Assembly (NCBI GenBank): GCA_036703255.1
Contig: DATNPL010000047.1
Coordinates: 11,374-75,373, forward strand
Source of the DNA: Drouetiella sp036703255
GTDB taxonomy: Bacteria; Cyanobacteriota; Cyanobacteriia; Elainellales; Elainellaceae
Reading direction: 5' to 3'
DNA: 64,000 nt
In this document: piece after piece, positions 25,484-33,847 of the stretch
Layout: every line of letters starts with the position of its first letter
Position numbering within the stretch: position 1 is the stretch's first letter
Notes under the pieces: generated by a model
The model's input: the letters and a program-made list of their open reading frames with translations, nothing else
Database searches by the model: none
Told to the model about the DNA's origin: nothing
Program-made: the position numbers and the translations under genes

Positions 25484-25551
25484 TGGAGGCTTGATTCTAG
25501 TCGGGCAATTGTCCCTTTGAGGCTGTAAGCAACTGTAGGTGAGCTGTAGGC

Positions 25552-25710
25552 ATGAGTGCTGATACCCTGTTTTTAACGGTTCTAGCGACCTTGGCCTTGG
25601 GGCTTTTGGTCGTTGTCACGGGCGGCGTTGCCTATTTGACTTCGCTGGAGTGGCGCGATCGCCGTCGTCAAGATCAAGAGAAACGAGAGCAGCGACCCAA
25701 GCGCAGATAG
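25552..25710 (+). CDS. Small single-span membrane protein downstream of petN
   Basis: A 52-residue frame starting at ATG 25552: MSADTLFLTV, then one hydrophobic helix (about 5-30), then a highly charged tail (EWRDRRRQDQEKREQRPKRR) that should face the cytoplasm by the positive-inside rule. A GTAGGT/GTAGG-type weak ribosome site precedes it. Its closeness to petN suggests co-transcription and a thylakoid location. I do not recognise the family. The length is below common annotation limits. Confidence 0.65.
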   Translation: MSADTLFLTVLATLALGLLVVVTGGVAYLTSLEWRDRRRQDQEKREQRPKRR

Positions 25711-25839
25711 GGCGATTGTTTTTATTCTCAGGATGCTGTGTGAATTAAAGATCAAGTTAAGTCGGTAGCAACTCGGTCGCCATTTCCCATCAACTTAGAT
25801 AGGCTGTAAATAATTTCTCAGTTCCAGGCAGGACGATTG

Positions 25840-26178
25840 ATGAAATTATTTGCAGCCTTTGTTGTCATTGGATCGATCGGTATCATAGCCGCTTGGGCAC
25901 CCCATGCGAGGGCAGAAGTGCCTAAGCTTGCGCCCTCAGCCCCGCCTCAAGAGCCATCTCCCGCTTCGGGTTCTTCGCAGTTAGGTACGCTAACTGGCCC
26001 AACACAGCCTTCGTCCAGCGATCGATCGCAGCGCCTCAATCAGCAAGCCGAGGCCATTAATGAAGGTCTGCCTGCTGCTGGGCAGAATCGAGATCTCATC
26101 CAGCAGGTATTGGGTTTGCCTGAAACTGTTAGGGTTCGCCCAACCCGTTCTGGCATGGGCGTAACGACACAGTTTTAA
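25840..26178 (+). CDS. Small secreted or periplasmic protein of unknown function
   Basis: A 112-residue protein. Residues 1-25 form a typical signal peptide with likely cleavage at HARA-EV. The mature part is Pro/Ser-rich and low complexity to about residue 65, then a helical stretch (LNQQAEAINEGL, RDLIQQVLGLPETV). ATG at 25840 is preferred over a TTG one codon earlier. It is convergent with the sigma factor gene. No function can be assigned. Confidence 0.6.
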   Translation: MKLFAAFVVIGSIGIIAAWAPHARAEVPKLAPSAPPQEPSPASGSSQLGTLTGPTQPSSSDRSQRLNQQAEAINEGLPAAGQNRDLIQQVLGLPETVRVRPTRSGMGVTTQF

Positions 26179-26217
26179 GAGGCTCAGCCGCGCGATCTCC
26201 TTGCTCACATCCCTATC

Positions 26218-26242
26218 TTGTGAGAGATGCTATTTCTCACAA
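26218..26242. terminator. Short hairpin between convergent genes
   Basis: TTGTGAGA (26218-26225) pairs with TCTCACAA (26235-26242). It lies between the secreted-protein gene and the sigma factor. Weak evidence for termination. Confidence 0.4.
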
Positions 26243-26269
26243 AACTTGGACTTTGTGCAATTTACGCGC

Positions 26270-27253
26270 CTAAATTACCAAATACTCACGAACTCGCTCT
26301 CTGTGGCGGCGCAGCTGTGCCAGAGCCTTCATTTCAATCTGGCGCACCCGCTCACGGCTTAGCCCCAACCGCTCACCAATTTCCTGTAAGCTCTGTGCCG
26401 TGTGGTTGTTTAGACCAAAGCGCAGCGTCATCACTTCCTGCTGCCGAGGCGTTAGCTCAGACAATAGCTGCTGAACATCATCTCTGAGCGCTTCGCCTGT
26501 CGTATATTCTTCTGGAGAAGGGTTATCATCCGTCAGCAGATCGACAAATTCAGTATCCTGGTTTTGACCCACGCGAAGATCAAGCGAAATCGGCTGGCGC
26601 GCCAGCAGCAAAAATTTTCTAACTTCGGCGGGTTCTAGCTCTAGCGATTCAGCAATTTCTGCGGGGGTAGCATTTCGACCTAACTGATGAGAAAGCTGCT
26701 TTTGAGCCGTTCTAATCTTAGTCAGCCTCTCGTAGACATGGCTGGGGAGACGAATGGTGCGGCCTTGCTGAGCGATCGCCCGTGACATAGCTTGGCGAAT
26801 CCACCAATAGACATAAGTAGACAGCTTATAGCCTTGCATGGGGTCAAATTTTTCTACGCCACGCCCCAGCCCCAGAGTGCCTTCCTGAATTAAGTCTAAG
26901 AATTCTACGCCGCGTCGCTGATACTTTTTGGCTACGGAGACTACAAGGCGTAAATTTGCCTCGATCATCTTGTGCTTAGCCCGATGACCATTGACCAAAG
27001 CCACATTTAGGTCATTTTGGTTTAGGTCAACTTGCTTTGCCCACTCTTCAGGGCTTGGCTCATGCCCTAGTTTTTCAGCCAGCATCGCCTTATCTTCGTA
27101 CAAGGTCATCATTTGCTGAACTTGCTTGCCGTAAACAACCTCCTGCTCCTTCGTTAGCAGGGGAATTCGACCGATTTCTAGCAGATAGGCGCGAATGGTG
27201 TCAGTACCGGAATTAGGCTGAACAGGATGGCTTGGAGTCAAAGAGATACCCAT
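26270..27253 (-). CDS. Group 2 RNA polymerase sigma factor (RpoD/SigA-like)
   Basis: A 327-residue primary-like sigma factor. Region 1.2 is DTIRAYLLEIGRIPLL, region 2 holds NLRLVVSVAKKYQ, the LIQEGTLGLGRGVEKFDP block and the YVYWWIRQAM -10 recognition helix, and region 4.2 ends with SRERVRQIEMKALAQLRR. It lacks the long acidic region 1.1 of SigA, so it belongs to the non-essential group 2 (SigB to SigE) used for stress, light or nitrogen responses. Which one cannot be decided without alignment. It stands alone. Confidence 0.93.
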   Translation of the reverse strand: MGISLTPSHPVQPNSGTDTIRAYLLEIGRIPLLTKEQEVVYGKQVQQMMTLYEDKAMLAEKLGHEPSPEEWAKQVDLNQNDLNVALVNGHRAKHKMIEANLRLVVSVAKKYQRRGVEFLDLIQEGTLGLGRGVEKFDPMQGYKLSTYVYWWIRQAMSRAIAQQGRTIRLPSHVYERLTKIRTAQKQLSHQLGRNATPAEIAESLELEPAEVRKFLLLARQPISLDLRVGQNQDTEFVDLLTDDNPSPEEYTTGEALRDDVQQLLSELTPRQQEVMTLRFGLNNHTAQSLQEIGERLGLSRERVRQIEMKALAQLRRHRERVREYLVI

Positions 27254-27577
27254 AGATTTTGAGGTTCATCCATATCAAGTGCATAGCTCTGTCCTCGATC
27301 TCTAGCCCTGCCACATGACCAGGTACAGACTTAAAGATTTGACCCAGTTCACCGAACGAACCAATGCAGATATTTTCATTATGGACGATGAACAGAAGGT
27401 AATGTCTTAGACTTTTTGTTTATTTTTTTTGAAAAGGTCACTCTGCGCCCTTTGCCACTCAGAAAAGAGTCGATCGATAGGCTTTGTGCTGGGCAAAAAC
27501 AGGTTAGGCGTTGAACGTCTCATGGGTGAAGCTTGCAAAACCTAAAAATTGCCTCACCTATCGCTGTAGGGCTTAAC
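27254..27577. other. Sigma factor upstream region
   Basis: About 324 bp between two genes on the minus strand. It should contain the sigma factor promoter. No clear repeat or gene was seen. Confidence 0.45.
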
Positions 27578-28813
27578 TCAGGCTTTGTGATCGAGCTGCA
27601 TCGCCTGCTCTAACGCTGCCTTTTCTTTCGCTCTGCGGATATAGGGTTGGAGCATGGCAGCATCCCAACCTGTCAGAATCATCAGGTTTTCTAGCTCAAT
27701 TCCCCGCATCAAGATTTCCACACACCAGGTCTGCTGGGCTTGCTCGGGGGCCGGAGGTTGCCCCGTAGGCGTGAGCTGATCGGCCGTTAGGGCTTGCCAA
27801 CGTTGTCGCAGTTCAAAGTCTCGCAGCGGCAGCCCTGCTTCGTTTAAAAACATGGCGGTTTGACCATCTTTGCGGCTTTTTAGCCACTGAGTCAGGGGGT
27901 TACGCAGATAGGAGCCATAGCGTCTGCCCATAATCCACTGATTGATGGGCACCTGGCGAGGGGGAAGGGTAATTTGCAGGATCTGCTGATGGGCATCGTT
28001 AATATGGTGCGATCGATCCAACCGGATCAGCTCTGAGGGGCTAAGCCCAGCGCCAAACAATACATACATCATGGCGTAATCTTGCAGACCTGATTTTTTA
28101 GCATGTTGCAGGATCGTGTGCACGAGGGCGGTAGGTAAATCAACGATGGATGCAGGAATGTGTTTGGACTGAGAAAGCACCCGATCGCATGGGTCAGACG
28201 CAATGGCTCCCTGCATGAATAGCGTCACCAAAGGATCGAGAAAGTCGTCCCGATCGCGCCAGAGCTGATGAAATTCGCTGGTAGACTCAATCACGGCATA
28301 GCCCAGAAGCAGACTGTTGAGCAACGCTGCCAGCTTTTCGGTGGGCAAAGGCGGCTGAACCCGATCGCCCAGAGCCGCAAACCGGGCGGTTAGGTATTCT
28401 GCCACCTGACGATTGGCTTGGGTAAAGCCCTGTCCGAGAGCCTGACGATTTTCTAGAGGATACTGCCCCGCTTCGCCAATGACCGATCGCACCACCTCAG
28501 GCACGGTGTCTAGAACCTGAAGCGTGGCGATCGCATAGTTTTTCAGGGTTTGCTCAATACTGGATTGTCCAGCGAGACTCTGCCCTGTTTGCTGGACTAG
28601 CCTTTGCCCCAAGTGCGTAAAGACGGCTGCTTCTTCAATCACAGCCAGCAGCAAACCCTGCTTATTGCCAAAGTGACGAAATAGAGTCACTTCGTTGACT
28701 TCAGCCGATTCAGCAATTTGCTTTGTGGTTGTTTCAGTCACGCCTTGAGTCGCAAAAAGCGCCAGTGCGGCGTCAATTAAACGCTGTCGAGTGGTGTTGC
28801 GAGGAGCAGACAT
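27578..28813 (-). CDS. TetR-family regulator fused to a degenerate tyrosine-recombinase-like domain
   Basis: A 411-residue protein about twice the usual TetR length. Residues 7-57 are a TetR helix-turn-helix (AALALFATQGVTETTTKQIA, VTLFRHFGNK), followed by the ligand-binding helices to about 205. Residues about 225-395 follow the fold pattern of a phage-integrase catalytic domain: GAGLSPSELIRL at 254-265, beta strands ILQITLPP and VPINQWI, a MILTGW segment at 378-383 and Tyr391 in QPYIRRA. The first catalytic Arg is Ser258, and the HxxR box is not recognisable, so strand cleavage is unlikely although the Trp and Tyr positions remain. It is divergent from a desaturase gene over two palindromes, so a lipid-linked repressor is inferred. 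Confidence 0.82.
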   Translation of the reverse strand: MSAPRNTTRQRLIDAALALFATQGVTETTTKQIAESAEVNEVTLFRHFGNKQGLLLAVIEEAAVFTHLGQRLVQQTGQSLAGQSSIEQTLKNYAIATLQVLDTVPEVVRSVIGEAGQYPLENRQALGQGFTQANRQVAEYLTARFAALGDRVQPPLPTEKLAALLNSLLLGYAVIESTSEFHQLWRDRDDFLDPLVTLFMQGAIASDPCDRVLSQSKHIPASIVDLPTALVHTILQHAKKSGLQDYAMMYVLFGAGLSPSELIRLDRSHHINDAHQQILQITLPPRQVPINQWIMGRRYGSYLRNPLTQWLKSRKDGQTAMFLNEAGLPLRDFELRQRWQALTADQLTPTGQPPAPEQAQQTWCVEILMRGIELENLMILTGWDAAMLQPYIRRAKEKAALEQAMQLDHKA

Positions 28814-28821
28814 AGAAAAAA

Positions 28822-28838
28822 TGCAAGTAATACTTGCA
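28822..28838. promoter_or_regulatory. TetR operator candidate O1
   Basis: A perfect palindrome TGCAAGT-AAT-ACTTGCA, 9 bp before the regulator's start codon, overlapping the -35 hexamer of the rightward promoter. Flanking AA/AT extends the symmetry to 21 bp. Confidence 0.75.
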
Positions 28839-28885
28839 ATACTGTGGCCGTTTTGCTAGGATAGCAATGTAAGTAACACTTGCAA
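28834..28885. promoter_or_regulatory. Overlapping divergent promoters for the regulator and desaturase
   Basis: Rightward: TTGCAA at 28834-28839, 17-base spacer, TAGGAT at 28857-28862. Leftward, on the minus strand: TTGCAA at 28885-28880, 16-base spacer, TATCCT at 28863-28858. The two -10 elements share five bases, so only one polymerase can open the site at a time. Each -35 lies at the edge of one operator. The desaturase leader would be about 180 bases long. Confidence 0.55.
28868..28884. promoter_or_regulatory. TetR operator candidate O2
   Basis: TGTAAGT-AAC-ACTTGCA, one arm base different from O1, centred 46 bp from it. It overlaps the leftward -35 and the predicted rightward start site. 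Confidence 0.72.
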
Positions 28886-29047
28886 TCCCTTCTACTATAG
28901 CGAAAGCGACTCTGCTGAACAAGTTACAGCGAGTCGAGCGGCTAGCCACTCAACCCTGGGTTAAGCGATCGCCTTGGGTACAGTCTCACTTTTGATATCT
29001 CTCCAAATGCCGCAATTTTCCAAAATCTAAAATTCCAACAGGTATTT

Positions 29048-29896
29048 ATGACATCCAATCCCATCCAGACTGCCGCCGTAGGGCAGAAAAGTCCGCTGAG
29101 CTGGACAAGCGTATTTTTCTTTGGAGCTATTCATGCGCTGGCGCTGCTAGCTCCCTGGTTTTTCTCCTGGTCAGCGCTCGGTGTGATGCTGTTTCTACAT
29201 TGGCTTTTGGGCAGCATTGGCATTTGCCTGGGATATCACCGACTGCTCACCCATCGAAGCTTGCAGGTGCCTAAGCTGTTGGAATATGCGATCGCAACGT
29301 TGGGCGCTTTGGCGTTGCAAGGAGGCCCGATCTTTTGGGTCGCTGGACACCGCCTCCACCATATGCACACCGAAGATATTGATCAAGATCCCTACTCGGC
29401 ACGTCGAGGGTTTTGGTGGAGCCATATGCTCTGGTTGTTTTATCCCCGCACTGAGTTTTTTGACTACCAGACCTACAAGCGATTTGCGCCCGACCTAGTT
29501 CGCGATCCCTTTTATCGCTGGCTTAATCGCTACTTCTTGCTGTTGCAAATTCCCCTGGGCATCTTTCTCTACCTTTTGGGCGGCTGGTCATTTGTGATCT
29601 ACGGCATGTTTCTCAGACTCGTTGTGCTCTGGCACAGCACCTGGCTGATTAACTCTGCCAGCCATATGTTTGGCTACCGCACTTTTGCCACCGAAGATAA
29701 CGCACGCAATCTCTGGTGGGCTGCTATCTTGACCTATGGCGAAGGGTGGCATAACAACCACCATGCTCACCCGAATGTGGCAAAAGCAGGCTTAAAATGG
29801 TGGGAAATCGATATGACCTGGTGGGCTATTCAGGCGCTTCGGGCGGTGGGCTTAGCGCAAAAAGTGATTTTGCCTTCGCCTTCGCTAAAGTCCTAA
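29048..29896 (+). CDS. Membrane fatty-acid desaturase, DesC/acyl-CoA desaturase type
   Basis: A 282-residue integral membrane di-iron desaturase. The three histidine boxes are HRLLTH (about residue 64), HRLHHMHTE (about 101) and HNNHHAHP (about 236), spaced as in delta-9 desaturases. Hydrophobic segments near 20-50, 75-95 and 160-195 anchor it. The family introduces the first double bond into stearoyl chains of membrane lipids and is often cold-regulated. It is divergent from the TetR fusion across two operators, and so is its likely target. Confidence 0.92.
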   Translation: MTSNPIQTAAVGQKSPLSWTSVFFFGAIHALALLAPWFFSWSALGVMLFLHWLLGSIGICLGYHRLLTHRSLQVPKLLEYAIATLGALALQGGPIFWVAGHRLHHMHTEDIDQDPYSARRGFWWSHMLWLFYPRTEFFDYQTYKRFAPDLVRDPFYRWLNRYFLLLQIPLGIFLYLLGGWSFVIYGMFLRLVVLWHSTWLINSASHMFGYRTFATEDNARNLWWAAILTYGEGWHNNHHAHPNVAKAGLKWWEIDMTWWAIQALRAVGLAQKVILPSPSLKS

Positions 29897-30176
29897 AACT
29901 CCAGAGGTTGAGAGAGATTTTCTCATTGAGGTCAGATTAAGGCTAAAATCTTAACTCTATGGTCTTGAGGGTAGACAGGGGTCTGCCCTTTTTAGTTGAG
30001 GCTCCTAATGTTCTGTCAAGTATTTTTTGAGAGGTCGCCGATCCTCCCAAAATTTATTTGGATTTTTGGTCTGTGGGGTATCCCGCAAGTGAGAAAAGAC
30101 AGAGCATTAGCGGCGAAACTACCAGATGGCTCCTTCGGCAATAGCCTGAGTTTATTGTATTTATGAGGCAGATCGA

Positions 30177-30365
30177 ATGGCCCAAGTCATTCCTGGTGAA
30201 AATGAGGGTATTGAGTCGGCACTGCGTCGGTTCAAGCGAGAAGTTTCTAAAGCAGGGATCTTCCCTGATATGCGAAAGCATCGTCACTTTGAAACACCAA
30301 TTGAAAAACGTAAGCGTAAGGCTCTAGCAAAACATAAGCAGCGGAGGAACCGTTCTCGTTTCTAG
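30177..30365 (+). CDS. rpsU: 30S ribosomal protein S21
   Basis: A 62-residue basic ribosomal protein that helps the 30S subunit engage mRNA. The GENEGIESALRRFKREV segment and the KRKRKALAKHKQRRNRSRF-like basic tail are diagnostic. Monocistronic, with a hairpin 30 bp after the stop. Confidence 0.96.
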   Translation: MAQVIPGENEGIESALRRFKREVSKAGIFPDMRKHRHFETPIEKRKRKALAKHKQRRNRSRF

Positions 30366-30395
30366 CGATCGCCAAGTCCGTTAAATAGAATCAGG

Positions 30396-30429
30396 ATTAA
30401 GTAATGCCTCTTTTGCAGCATTACTTAAT
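30396..30429. terminator. Hairpin between rpsU and the PAP2 gene
   Basis: ATTAAGTAATGC (30396-30407) is the exact reverse complement of GCATTACTTAAT (30418-30429). It overlaps the stop codon of the convergent PAP2 gene and ends in T/A runs on both sides. Confidence 0.7.
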
Positions 30430-31171
30430 TTTTGAGCAGGCTGTCTTCCATCTCGTCTTCTAGGATTTCTGGCGGAGTATTTAGCAGGTGGGGAGGATGA
30501 AAGTGGGGTCGCACGATTAGACTCATGCCGACTGCCCAAGCCAGCGCCACCATCCACCCTGCCAGAATATCGCTAGGGTAGTGAACACCCAAATAGAGAC
30601 GAGTCCAGCCGATCGCCACGACAAATATACTTCCTAAGCTCAGCGTTCTCCAACGCCAGCTTGTTTTCCAAGACAGCACCACCAAGGCAGCAACCAGCAC
30701 CATGCTAGACATGGCATGGCCGCTAGGAAAAGAAAACCCTTGGGTTTCAGGATAGGCCCATAGGCTAGGGCGATCGCGGTGTAGGAAAACTTTTGCGGTG
30801 TGATTGATCAATCCGCATCCCAAAACGGTCACTAAAAAATAGGTGAGCGATCGCCAGCGTCGATAGAGCAGGAGGGCGATTGAAATCAGCGCCGATGCGG
30901 GAAAAACGCCCCAGGCCGTTCCAAAGTGCGTGAACGTCGTTACAAAAACATCCAGCGTGGGATTGGCAAACTTGTGAACCTGCTCAAGGGTAGAAATATC
31001 CCATTGAAACCCGTCCTGGTGTCTCCAGATTTCGAACGCCAAGATCAGAAAAATCTGCAAGGGGATTAAGACTCCTAAGAGCAGCGTTAGCACCCAAGGC
31101 CAACGCTGGCTTAACCATTGCTTAAGAAACTGATGGAAAGAGGTGGGGCGAGCAAGCTTAAGATCGGACAT
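30425..31171 (-). CDS. PAP2-family membrane phosphatase
   Basis: A 248-residue membrane phosphatase acting on lipid phosphates such as phosphatidate or undecaprenyl diphosphate. About six hydrophobic segments are visible. The three acid-phosphatase motifs are present: KVFLHRDRP (about residue 127), PSGHAMSS (about 148) and SR-type TRLYLGVHYPSD (about 195), including both His residues. It could recycle the wall lipid carrier or feed lipid synthesis. Overlaps the terminator shared with rpsU. Confidence 0.9.
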   Translation of the reverse strand: MSDLKLARPTSFHQFLKQWLSQRWPWVLTLLLGVLIPLQIFLILAFEIWRHQDGFQWDISTLEQVHKFANPTLDVFVTTFTHFGTAWGVFPASALISIALLLYRRWRSLTYFLVTVLGCGLINHTAKVFLHRDRPSLWAYPETQGFSFPSGHAMSSMVLVAALVVLSWKTSWRWRTLSLGSIFVVAIGWTRLYLGVHYPSDILAGWMVALAWAVGMSLIVRPHFHPPHLLNTPPEILEDEMEDSLLKN

Positions 31172-31565
31172 GCGCGGGTGTAATAGCGACTATGAATCTT
31201 CTGACGAGTATTTCTAAAAAACAGTATCCCCTCTTACGTTAGCTGCGGCTTTATAGCCGTGAACAGCAAGGTGAGGACAGGAGGTTTTCGGCAGGGTTCG
31301 ACAGGGTACGGGATGGCAGACCATCCTCTTTTGCAGTTAGGCCATTCTAATCCCGCAATTAACCGTAATAAAGCCATTTTTCTGATCAGAACGGTCTAGA
31401 GGAGCGGCTAAAAGGCATCTTTTAACATCAAGCTGGCTTGCTCCATCATCTAAAACCCCAAAAATATTTTGCGTCACTGTCGGCTGAAAATCATATCCTG
31501 TCAAGCCTGCCGCTCTAGGCAGGCGCAAAGTTGGTAAATACAAGGTTGCCTAATTATTGCTAAAT

Positions 31566-31661
31566 CCGGCAACTCAATCAAGATACTGTACTTTTGCCAT
31601 AATTTGCGCTATTCTTTGCTTCATACTCCGGCATATCAATCAAAATACAGCGGTTTTGCCA
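31566..31661 (+). promoter_or_regulatory. Imperfect 34-bp direct repeats upstream of sbpA
   Basis: Units at 31566-31599 and 31628-31661 match at 27 of 34 positions, both starting CCGGCA and ending TTTTGCCA, at a 62-bp spacing. They end 55 bp before the start codon. A LysR-type regulator such as CysR is a reasonable candidate. The rest of the 545-bp upstream gap (31172-31565) shows no gene I can support. Confidence 0.55.
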
Positions 31662-31716
31662 AGATTGGAGTCCGTTGGGTTATCAAAGCTTCAGCTTGTA
31701 GAGCAATAGGTTAATT

Positions 31717-32805
31717 ATGGGTAGGTTTAAATTTCGATCGCTCAGATTTCGATCGCTTCAAGGATTTCTGTCACTGTTTTTCATCGGCGTAGGGCTATGT
31801 GCGGCGTTGGCTGCTTGCAATGCCTCTCCCTCAGCGGACACTGCTGCTTCACCGGGTGGCACAACAGCCGCAGCTAAGGAAAATGCTAGCTTGACTTTGG
31901 TTTCTTATGCTGTAACCCAAGCGGCTTATGAGCAAATTATTCCTAAGTTTGTGGCGAAATGGAAAGCTGAGCAAAATCAAGATGTGCAGTTTGATCAAAG
32001 CTATGGCGGCTCTGGATCTCAGACGCGAGCCGTGATTGATGGGCTAGAGGCAGATGTTGTTGCCCTGGCGCTGGCATTAGATACTCAAAAAATTGAACAG
32101 GCAGGGCTGATTCAACCCGGCTGGGAACAGGAAGCGCCGAATGGGGCGATCGTCCACAAGTCTGTTGCGGCACTGGTTACACGCGATGGTAATCCCAAAG
32201 GGATCAAAGCTTGGTCAGACCTGACCAAAGGCGCACAGGTGATTACCGCCAATCCTAAAACTTCGGGCGGCGCTCGCTGGAACTTCTTGGCGCTGTGGGG
32301 TGCTGTTACTCAAACAGGCGGCAATGATGCCAAAGCGCTCGACTTCACCACCCAAGTCTTTAAGAATGTCCCTGTTTTGCCTAAAGATGCGCGGGAGGCG
32401 ACAGATGTCTTCTTTAAGCAGGGTCAAGGCGATGTCTTGATCAACTATGAAAATGAGGTGCTGCTGGCGAAGCAAAGGGGAGAAAACCTGCCCTTTGTCA
32501 TTCCTACAGATGTAAATATATCGATTGATAACCCCATCGCGATCGTCGATGCCAATGTTGACAAGCACGGCACACGGGCGATCGCCGAAGCGTTTGTGGA
32601 GTATCTGTTCACGCCTGAAGCGCAAGAAGAGTTCGCCAAAGTGGGTTTCCGTCCCATCGAGCCAACCGTTGGTGAGAAATATGCGAGCCAATATCCTAAA
32701 ATCGATAAGCTCTTCACCGTTCAAGATCTGGGCGGTTGGGATGAAGTGCAGAAGAAGTTCTTCGAAGATGGAGCCGTCTTTGATCAAATTCAGGCAAAGG
32801 CTTAA
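31717..32805 (+). CDS. sbpA: Sulfate-binding lipoprotein of the CysTW transporter
   Basis: A 362-residue binding protein. The first 34 residues are a lipoprotein signal with lipobox LAAC. The mature part holds the sulfate-binding family segments VSYAVTQAAYEQIIP, SYGGSGSQTRAV and a TSGGARWNFLALWG block around the anion site. It captures sulfate (or thiosulfate) in the periplasm for the permeases cysT and cysW 205 bp downstream. Confidence 0.95.
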   Translation: MGRFKFRSLRFRSLQGFLSLFFIGVGLCAALAACNASPSADTAASPGGTTAAAKENASLTLVSYAVTQAAYEQIIPKFVAKWKAEQNQDVQFDQSYGGSGSQTRAVIDGLEADVVALALALDTQKIEQAGLIQPGWEQEAPNGAIVHKSVAALVTRDGNPKGIKAWSDLTKGAQVITANPKTSGGARWNFLALWGAVTQTGGNDAKALDFTTQVFKNVPVLPKDAREATDVFFKQGQGDVLINYENEVLLAKQRGENLPFVIPTDVNISIDNPIAIVDANVDKHGTRAIAEAFVEYLFTPEAQEEFAKVGFRPIEPTVGEKYASQYPKIDKLFTVQDLGGWDEVQKKFFEDGAVFDQIQAKA

Positions 32806-33010
32806 AAGGCTTAATTGAGGATTGCTTTGGGCGAACAGCCTTTGAGGGCATCAATCTCAACGGTTAGAGGCGCACATGCCTCTAAAAATAGATCATAATC
32901 AGGCGCAAGGCGTGTCCGCATGCGACCAAAATTGGGGGAGCGAATCGCGCGCTCCCCTGACTCACCTCGATAGACTTCTCAGTTTCACCAGACGCTAAGT
33001 TTCATCGCTT

Positions 33011-33847
33011 ATGACCACCGCATCTGTTCCTTCCAGTTCTTCTAAGCGATCGCGCTTTTCTATCCCTTGGCTCGTGACGGGCACGTATCTCTCTCTGATG
33101 CTGCTCCTGCCCATCACAGCGCTCATTCTCAAATCTCTGACCTTGGGGCCTGCCGAAATTTGGCGGATTGCCACCAGTCCGGTAGCGCTTTCGGCTTACA
33201 ACGTCACCTTCTTTACGGCCTTGGGCGCTGGGGCAATTAACGGACTGGCAGGATTGATTATTGCCTGGGTGCTAGTACGCTACGACTTTCCCCTCAAGCG
33301 GTTTGTCGATGCGCTGCTAGATTTACCTTTTGCGCTGCCAACCGCAGTGGCAGGTTTAACCCTGGCAACGGTCTATAGCGAAAAAGGCTGGATTGGGTCG
33401 CTGTTTGCCCCTTTAGGCATCAAAATTGCCTTCACCCGCTGGGGCGTATTTTTAGCCATGCTGTTTATTTCGCTGCCCTTTGTGGTGCGCACCGTGCAGC
33501 CTGTGCTGTTGGAGTCAGAGCGAGAAATTGAAGAAGCCTCATGGTCACTGGGCGCTTCCCAATGGCAGACGTTTTGGCGGGTGGTCTTGCCGCCGATTAT
33601 GCCTGCGGTGCTAACGGGTGTGGCGCTGGGGTTTGCCCGTGCGGTGGGCGAGTATGGCTCTGTCGTCATTGTCGCCTCTAACGTGCCCTTTAAAGATCTG
33701 ATTGCACCCGTGCTGATCTTTCAGCGACTCGAGCAATATGACTACGCGGGTGCGACCGTCATTGGTACGGTCATGCTCCTAATTTCGCTCTTGATGCTGC
33801 TCGCTATTAACCTTCTGCAAGCCTGGGGACGACGCTATGGCAACTAA
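33011..33847 (+). CDS. cysT: Sulfate ABC transporter permease CysT
   Basis: A 278-residue permease with six predicted membrane segments and the EAA loop near 170-190 (ESEREIEEASWSLGASQWQTF...). Works as a heterodimer with CysW. It overlaps cysW by 11 bases, which implies translational coupling. Confidence 0.95.
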   Translation: MTTASVPSSSSKRSRFSIPWLVTGTYLSLMLLLPITALILKSLTLGPAEIWRIATSPVALSAYNVTFFTALGAGAINGLAGLIIAWVLVRYDFPLKRFVDALLDLPFALPTAVAGLTLATVYSEKGWIGSLFAPLGIKIAFTRWGVFLAMLFISLPFVVRTVQPVLLESEREIEEASWSLGASQWQTFWRVVLPPIMPAVLTGVALGFARAVGEYGSVVIVASNVPFKDLIAPVLIFQRLEQYDYAGATVIGTVMLLISLLMLLAINLLQAWGRRYGN

